Assembly: GCA_013399695.1 (NCBI GenBank)
Contig: VXAU01001096.1
Span: forward strand, 284,145-348,144
Direction of reading: 5' to 3'
Length of the DNA stretch: 64,000 bases
From: Formicarius rufipectus
Taxonomy: Eukaryota > Chordata > Aves > Passeriformes > Formicariidae
Positions 52,501 through 61,500 of this stretch are shown piece by piece; position 1 is the first letter of the stretch, and each line of letters begins with the position of its first letter. The position numbers and the translations under genes are program-made. The notes beneath the pieces were generated by a model. That model made no database searches. It was not told the origin of the DNA and saw only the letters and a list, made by a program, of their open reading frames with translations.

Positions 52501-55500
52501 AGATGCCCAAATAGTCTACATGATTAGATTTTGGCAAAATCACTATACATAATACTCTTAAGTATTTAAGTAATTATTAATTTTTAATCATTAAGTAATT
52601 ATAAGTATGAAGTAAGGCTTTTTTCATATTTCCAGTAAACTGACTTTGCTGCCATCATCCGAGCGCGCATGACAACATAATCCCTGGTTGCTGGATCTTC
52701 TGCAATGCTGTCTGCCCCAGCAATATATTCCTGAATCACTTCCTTATTCTGGGTTTGACCTTGACGCAGTTTAGCACCTGCCTTTTCCTACAGAATAAAG
52801 GAGGGGGTCCAAGTAAGTATGTTTGTAATAAAAACATGAATGCATATTCCACAACACTCCCAGTAACCACCATACTATACAAAAGGTGGAGTAAGACAGA
52901 CAGTCTTAGATAACAGACTTGTTAAAACAGTAATACTTGTAAATCACCTCATAACTACTAGTATTCTATGGTCATGTTAGACATATGCTATATTCCTTGA
53001 CTATAACATTAAAACTAATAGCATACAGCTGGTAAACACACAAGAAAAAGGAAGCATCTTTCAGAAATACCACAATGCTTTTAGATTTAGCTCAGTCTTG
53101 CAAAAAAAAAAAAAAAAAAGGCTTTGGAACCATGTAAATAAAGATTTTATGACATTCACATAGAATATGCTACGTGGCAGAACTTTATTTGCATGGACGA
53201 CCTGACAAGAACTCTTGCTCTACAGAATTGATGTCTGTAAAGCAGTTTACATTTACAGTTGTAGAAAGGCACCATCACTCCCCTCTAACACCCTTAGAAT
53301 TTGTTTTCATATACAGCTAAGCAATTCCCCATTTTCCTCAAGACAGTTGATGAAGTCACATTTCACTTACTTTTGATCTAGTTTTTACTTCTAGCAACAT
53401 GTTTAAGTCAATGGGCAAATGAGATGGCTGCATCATTAAGCAGAGCCAGGCTCCCATCCATGGACAAGCAGCTGCAACCACGTATTGTACAGATGCCTTG
53501 TTTAACAGTTCCAGCCATACCTTGGGAAAGAAAGAACCATAGTAGAAATCATGACAAATTTGAACATGTTCTACAGGAAACCATACATATGCTGATTAAC
53601 TGTAGGAATCACCTCTTATTCACTCTATAGTAAACAATCACACAGGCCAATTGCAAAATAATTAGCTTGAACACACTATTCTTTACCTGCACAGAGGATA
53701 TGAAAGAGCAGGATACAAAAACACTATACATCTACGTGGTAAGTCTCCAAATACCTTGTGAATAAGATCCAGAATTTCTTGGTTGCTTTCCAAGATACAA
53801 AATTGAAATATGTGCCTCAACATGTCTTGCAGAATTGGAGTCAACCACGTTGAACTCTGAAACAAGGATATCACATGACTATGCATATTCCAACAGGTAT
53901 CACAGTAAATCACTAGGAACTAATTCTTACCTGGTCTTGGGTAGACAACAGGGTGAATAATGTCTCCAGAGCTGCTTTGCGCACAGAAGATATAGTATGG
54001 TGCAAGAACGGCCACACACGTGGGACCAGAACTGTGAGCGACTGCTGAATACTGAAGGGGATATGCAGAGACAACGACAGGGGGGAGAAAACCAAACATA
54101 CGCAGAGCTAAGTTAATTTTGTTTATCCTCAGTTAAAGTTCTAGCAAAAAAACCCCCCCCACACTTTTTAAGAAAGAAGTTTATTATTGTATATACTTGG
54201 TGAATAAGTGAAGACTCAAATTACTACAGTTTAAACATCTAAAGTTTGAGTTGAGATTTTTTCAGGAAAATAGAGTTTTTTCTTACTGGCATAGAAAACT
54301 AGTCAATTCAAGCATGTATTTTTACCATATTTTCCCCCTCACATTATATCTTGGTCATTGTTCAACTGATTAGAAAAAAAATGAGGGGCTTTCTGTTTTT
54401 TGAACTTCTTACTAGGCAATTATGACTTTACAAATAATGAAGCCAGCTTCAGTAATGCCAGTCATATGGGATGAGAAAGAAAATGCATAAAGCATCTACC
54501 TTAAGGGCAGATGCTGAGTTTCTCACGTGTATTATGAAAAATTAATATACTAAAATGCAATTCCTTTAATTTGTCAGAGTCCCAAACAGAGAGGAACCAG
54601 GCATTGTCTTCAACCAGTCACAGAATTACTAGATGGACTACCGAAATTAATTTCCATGTTTGTAGCTTTCTTCAGAATTGTTCCAATAGCAAATTTCTAC
54701 AAGTATGTGCATGTGTTTTAATGTATGCAATTTAGTCTCGTTTGGAGTTTGTATGCTCCTTGTTGACAACCAAGAAGTTTGCGGGCAGAGCCACCTTATG
54801 AGGGGACCCAATACCATCTCCTAAAATACCCAAGATGAGTGGAAAGAGAAGGCAAAAAAGTCACATATAACCAATGTCTAATTGTTTAATTCTTTTGTTG
54901 CATTTCATGAATAGAATAAAAATAGAAGTCCTAACCTTCACTTTAAGGAAAAACAAGAGTAAAGTTAAAATACTGACTTAATTTAAGAATATCCCTGGCA
55001 CATGATCTGAAATAAGCTGATTATTCCAATTCACAAATAAGTGGATACTCAGACATGTAATAATGAAGCCATACTAATTTAAAGTTACCTGCATTTGCGG
55101 ACCTGAGGATAAGTCAGAAGGGATGAAAGAAGGATCATGATGCTGTTTGTGGAAGCTGTCAAGTCATCCAACTCCAGAAGTGCATCCCACAAGGTATTAA
55201 GAATAAAAGGCACCTACACAAATGAGAACAAGAGGTTAGCATATAAAAGAAGAAAACCAGCAGTATTTCACTTTGACCAAAAGCAAACTTTCTAATCAGA
55301 ATTTACAGAAAATAGTTCAGTCACCTTCTGAGACTGAAGCTGGACCAGGCTTTCCACTACCGGTACTAAAGATGCTGCAGCAACAGCTCGGACATCATCA
55401 TCCAGATCTTGCAGACCTTCAATTATTGCAGGTAACACTTTAGGCAATAATGTGTCAATCATGTCCTGCCAAAAAGATCAAAAGCATTTTTAAACTTTAA

Positions 55501-58500
55501 AAGCATATAATGATCCAAATATTTGAGATACACTATGTGAATAAACCTATTTTAAAGAGAAGCTACCCATCCAAAACTATAATCTGAATGTTCTAAGTTA
55601 CCATTCATGAAGTTAAACCTATGTTATAAATTTGAATGAACTTTTCGTCACCTCAAAGCTCAGTGTTTGCAGAATACCATCACTAACAGACTAAACCTCT
55701 TGTAGCACTGAGTTCTGTTACCTCACACATCAAAGTGTCATCAAAATCAGGCAAGCACAGCCTCTATTTACAATGTTTTGTGCAAGTAACTTATCGAGGT
55801 ATAACCGTACAGCTTCACTATATAATTGCAGCCTGAATATAAAAGTGCAGTCCTATCTCAATCCATGAGACTGCAGTGCAAGCAAGCTTGCATTATCATA
55901 TCTACTGTTCAGCCACCTCCCCTCCGCTTGGAGCAGAGTTTTTTGATCCAAAGCTCTCTACAATTTGTCATGAGGGTTATTACCTGACGTACTGCCAAAG
56001 CATACTTTATTCCCAGCAGACCACCATGTCTCACTTCCCACTGCTCCTGTGTAAGCAGCTTCAAGAGGACATCCACGGTTTTATGAACCCCAGTCTCATT
56101 CATATGTTTCAGCACTACTCCCAATGTCTGGGCACAAGTCTCACGTACTGGTGCTACCACCTAGAAAAAAGTAAATGATAAAACATACTTCTGTATGAAA
56201 TAGAAAGAAATCAAGGTGAGTAGAGTCAGATGACCAAACTGCAATACAAACAAGGTAAAATGTATCAGTTACTTTTCAATAAGCATCTGTGAGCAGTTAC
56301 AACAGGCACATGCAGTAGCACTGTACAAAGCACAGACAACCTGCTGCAGTATTCTCCTGCAGAAACCTGCTGATCTACCACTCAAAGGTAACTTACTTCA
56401 TCTGAAACAAAGTCTCCAAATCTGTCTAATGCAAACACACAAAGAAGTCTAATAACCAAGTCTTCTAGCCACTCCTGATGTTGCTGAATCATCTGCAAAA
56501 AGAGAAATATTGAACACTTTGACTATATTTATTCATAAAGCATTTCTGATATGTGTGCTTTAGCTAAAATTTGTAACAAAATGTTGAAACTGACTCAATA
56601 CAGTCATCCTGCACAGATAGTCACAGCGAAGTAGCCCTCATTAATTCAGCTCACTTGCGTTACTGCATCATAAACTCGCTGGGTTTTGTTTGTTTAAAAA
56701 AAACACAGTAGTTTTTCCAAAAGGCTGGTGGGACAGAGTTAGTTTTTTTTTCTTAGTAGCTGGTACAGTGCTGTGTTTTGGATTCAGTATCAGAATAGTG
56801 TTGGTAACATATGTTTTGGTTCTTGCTAAGTCATGCTGACCCTGAGTCAAGGACTTCAGTGTCTCATGCTCTGCCAGTGAGGAAGCACACAAAAAGTAGG
56901 GAGGGATCATGATGAGGACAAGTGATCTGTACAGGTCAAAGGGATATTCCAGACCATAGAACATCATGCCCAGTATATAAACTGGGGGAGTTGCCCAGAA
57001 GGGGTTGACTGGTGCTAGGGGCCAGGCTGGGCATCAATAAGTGGGTGGCAAACAATTATATTATGCAGCACTTGTTTTTCTTGGGTTTTAATTCACTCCC
57101 TCCTCTTCATTACTATTATTACTGTCATTATAATTAGTACTATTATTATAATATTTTAATGTGTTTCAATTGTGTTAACCTCAACCCATGAGTTTTATTT
57201 TTTTTTGTGTTTTTTTTTTTTTTGTTTGTTTGGGTTTTTTTTTTGTTTTGTGTTTTTTTTTGTGTGTGTTTTTTTTGTGTGTTTTTTTTTTGTTGTTGTT
57301 TTTTTTTTGTTTGTTTGTTTGTTTGTTTTTTACTGATTGTCCTCCCCATTCCAGCACAAGGGCCCATGGTGGGGGAATGAGCAAGCAGCTTTGTGGTGCT
57401 TAGTTGCCAGCTAGGGTACAAACACAACAGCTAGAGAGCACCTTGTAAGGTGGGCAGACAATTTTTCTCTTACACGGCACACAAGGTAAAGTCATCCAGA
57501 TAATCTATACTGACCAGTGTCAACTCATCCTAGTCAAGTCAATATGTTTGAAGCATGTTTATAAGTAAACTCTGAAGCAGTACTTCACTGTGGGAAACCC
57601 AGTGAAAAGAACTTGTTTTTCAGCCACATCTCCTCCAGATTTACATAACAATTTACACCAAGCTTGTCTTGAAGTTCTGGCGTCTGTTAGAGACCAGTAA
57701 CTCTGGAGTTTGCAATCCCAGAACAAAAACCCCATAGAAGCAACTGCTCAGGCATCATCTTTCCCATCTCTGCTGTTTGTCTACTAGATCACCACTTCCC
57801 TTGAAAACTGTCATTTTAATGAACAAAACTTTAAGCATATTATGGATTTCACATTCCCATACATGTCACAGAATTACACGTAGCATACAGCATGCACAGC
57901 AGCTGGAGTACACACACTTCCCATAAAGAATAAAATAAAAATAAGTTAAGAAATGGTTTAATGTATCTTATTGCAGTCTATGTTACTACCCAGCAATCTC
58001 CATGGAACAAATACTACTCCACATGGAAGCAAGATAGATGCTGTTGCTTGTCCTATACACAAAGTATGCTGAAGTAGATTCATTTACATCTCCTCAATCT
58101 ACCACTCTAAACCACAAGCTCTCCCAGATGCTTTTACAGCAAAGTCAGTATTAATCTGGATGAGATTGGCTATTAGTAAACAAGCTGTGTCAGGTTAGTT
58201 TTTAAAAACCATTTTCCTTTTGAAAAGTCTAAACTTTTTCTCATAATACAGCAAGCAGATTGATAGTCACCTTACTGTTTAGGAAAGCAGAATTAAGGTA
58301 CTTGAGACAGTTCACTAGAGTTACATAATCAACTGGTCCATTTTGTCTCAGCACAGCCTTACGATGACTTGAAAATAGTATTTTCTAGTATGGAAGCTTG
58401 TGTTTAATAACTTCACACATAATCAACATATTATTGGCTACTTATACAGTAGTATTGGTTTCTACTTAGGTGTTTTAAACAGAATGCTTCATCAATGCAT

Positions 58501-61500
58501 ACAGTGATGTCAACCAGATGATTTTGAGCAGAAAAATCTCAGTTTATATTCACCTCAGGACATATGCTGCAAATTTTAGGTATTTTAAGAAGTGTTTTCT
58601 AAACTCCATTTAAGCAATGTATTAAGTTTACATGGTGGGAAACTTACCTCCTCTAAAGAGCTATCTCCCATTTTACCACCACTTTTACCATGAGCTTTAA
58701 GTATCTCCCTCAGTCCAGTACCTGCACCATGCCGAACCTAGGATAGTGAAATGAAAAGTCAATTTTAAAATATTAGGGAACAGAAGAAAAGCCACACTGG
58801 ATAACTGAAACTGCACTCTTAACAGAGATGTTTCAACTGCTGTTGAACTAGTACTAGACTTGAGGGAATTATTAGATCAAATCACACACTTATTCATCTG
58901 TCCAAAATCAACCAATTAAGAGTTGCTTCTATTTTCTAACATGTTCTCATATTTGCAGTAATGTATCCAACATTCATTTACTTGTATATACACTTCTATG
59001 TTATAAGACACTAGTTTTCAGAAAACAGAAGCCAGAAGATATTACTGTTTTTATTAATTTTATGAGCCAAATCAAATCAATATTCTTATGGTTTTGAATA
59101 TTCTTTAAGGAAGAGTTGTAGAGAAATATTAAACAGTTTGGATTCTCACTGAATATTCTGGAGTCTACAAAACAAATTTCTGATAATTATTATTCTGCAT
59201 AGCTTACAAACTTGCCTAGCTACTAGTAGCTTGACTAGCTACTAGAAAATAAGTGAGCAAGTGATATGGAAAAGCAAATTATAGGCATTTGCATGTTCTC
59301 ACCAAACATGAACAACTTAACAGACTATAAAAAGTGTTGGAAATAACATAAGACTAGTAGAAAGGTATGCTACAGACACTCCTGTCTCTGGTATTTTTGA
59401 TACCTAACTGCCCCAGTAATTGGCTTCTCAAGGAAAGCCCACTCAATGGATACACGAAGTTTTAAAAACAGAGTTTTGAACTGAGTTTTCATGGAAAGGC
59501 CTTTACATAGGTTAGAGCAGAACTTACTCTATTTAAAGACACTTCATATACATGCTTACTGCTAGCAGAAAACTATTGTATTTCATTTCATGATGGTAAC
59601 AACTACAACTGAGTATTTGGTAGCGCACATGGTCCCCTATGTACAGTTCAGTGGCTGTTGGTTAAAGGTATAAGCAAGCCAATAAAAACCAGTTAGAGTC
59701 TAGTCTTAAAATACTAATTGTCAGGCACTAATTATTTATTTAGTCCAAGGCTGCTTATGAGCTAGGTTTTACAAATCAAAAGTAAACTTTGCTAGTTAAG
59801 TTCTGAGCTTCCACAAACACACCAGCAAGACACACGAATGTATAAAATGTATAATGGAAATACCAACAGTAGGATTTATCTTGCCTGACTTCATCTGCCT
59901 GTAAGCTAGGCAAGCAGCACCCAGACTGTCACTAGACATTGCAAGATGCTGTCAGAGAGACATTTTAAACATGCATTTTGAGGTAGGTTAACCTATTTTT
60001 CACCCAGATCATAATATAGTAACAATTCTGTACTGATCTACTTCCTTGATTAAGAACTATGTGTCCTGTATCAAATGCACTAAGGCCATGGGAATGTCTG
60101 CATTCCAGAAGGCAAGTGGACATGGTCTTCACCTGCAAACAGCCTGCTTTCAAATGAAGTGAGGCTTATTAGCTCACAAATAGAATTATTCTTTTTCTGG
60201 GACCAAAATAATTGTGCCAGCTACATATGATCTGTTTCAAAGTTTGAGATCAAGTTGACTCTGCTCATATTGACATCACTTACACTGCACTACAGATATA
60301 CAGAAGAATGTTGGAGCTTCTGTTAACATTTAACCTTACAAAAGATACTTAAGAAAATTAAGTTAGTTGAAAACAGTTATTTCTATTTTCTGCTCAAGGA
60401 AGCAACATGGTTACCAGCTACTTCATACTTTTGCCTGACAGTTGTATCAAAGTTTGTAGAAAATTGTAATAAGGACTGAATAAAAGGGTAAGCAGAACAG
60501 TTTTGAATCTTAAAAATAAGAGGTCTAAATAATGAAACACACAGTTTTTGTAATTACCAAAGGACTGATTCCTCTTCCTTTTGTACCAGCTTAGCATGAG
60601 AAACACATCACTGCTCTCAGCAACGGACTTGCACAATATTCCTCAAACTCTTGATGAATCCAGGTATGTTTTAATGGCTTCATATTTTTAACCATGGGTT
60701 TGAGTGCTTTTATTTTGCTTGAATTTCAATACTACCCTAATTCTCACTTACAGTAACTGCTTTACATCTTTCCCAGTTCCCCCAAGCATACACTACACCT
60801 CTGCCTTCAATTCCCCTTCAAGTTTACTAAAAGCAAAGTGGTCTTGGCTAAGTAATCTGTATCTACAGTTGATGTAATTTTTGATATCTAATAAAATACT
60901 CAAGTTCCACACACAATTTTTTGCACTTCTGTTCAAGGTTTTTTGAGTCTACAGTTACATCTTAGATACTGCACATACATCTTACCTCCCAAGAAGGGTT
61001 AAAGAGATCATTACACACCTCTTCACAAAAGCTTTCCAGAGGCCATTCATTTGCCTAAATGCATAAAAAAATTAAGTATGAGATTAAGAGAAAGGAATCA
61101 CAGGAACACTTACATTATCTCGATGTATTTAGGTGGCATACAAAACCCACCAGAAGCTTAAGTGTTTTTCTTCATTAGTGGACAGAAAGAAAAAAATCTC
61201 TGCTCAAACTCTGAGTGGCACTGGGTCTCCTAAAAAGCTCGTGCAATTTCTATTTGTAGTTTAACCTCTCCTCTATGCTAATTAATTTTGACACTTTGGA
61301 ATTCATCCTCTTTAGAATCATGCTAAGACAGAAAATTAAGCAAAGTTTCTTATCCTCCTCAGTGATCTTTTAAATTTACAAACTTTGCCTTTAAAGAACA
61401 ATAGGCAGATCTCAGTTTGAAAACACACTACATAGTGAAATTGGGTCAATTCATTCATTAAGAACCAGTATCCTTTTCAAAACACATTCCACATATCTGA

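Noticed and set aside
57146..57427. Lysine- and asparagine-rich or phenylalanine-rich open frames
   Set aside because: They are translations of the T-rich low-complexity tract inside the LTR.
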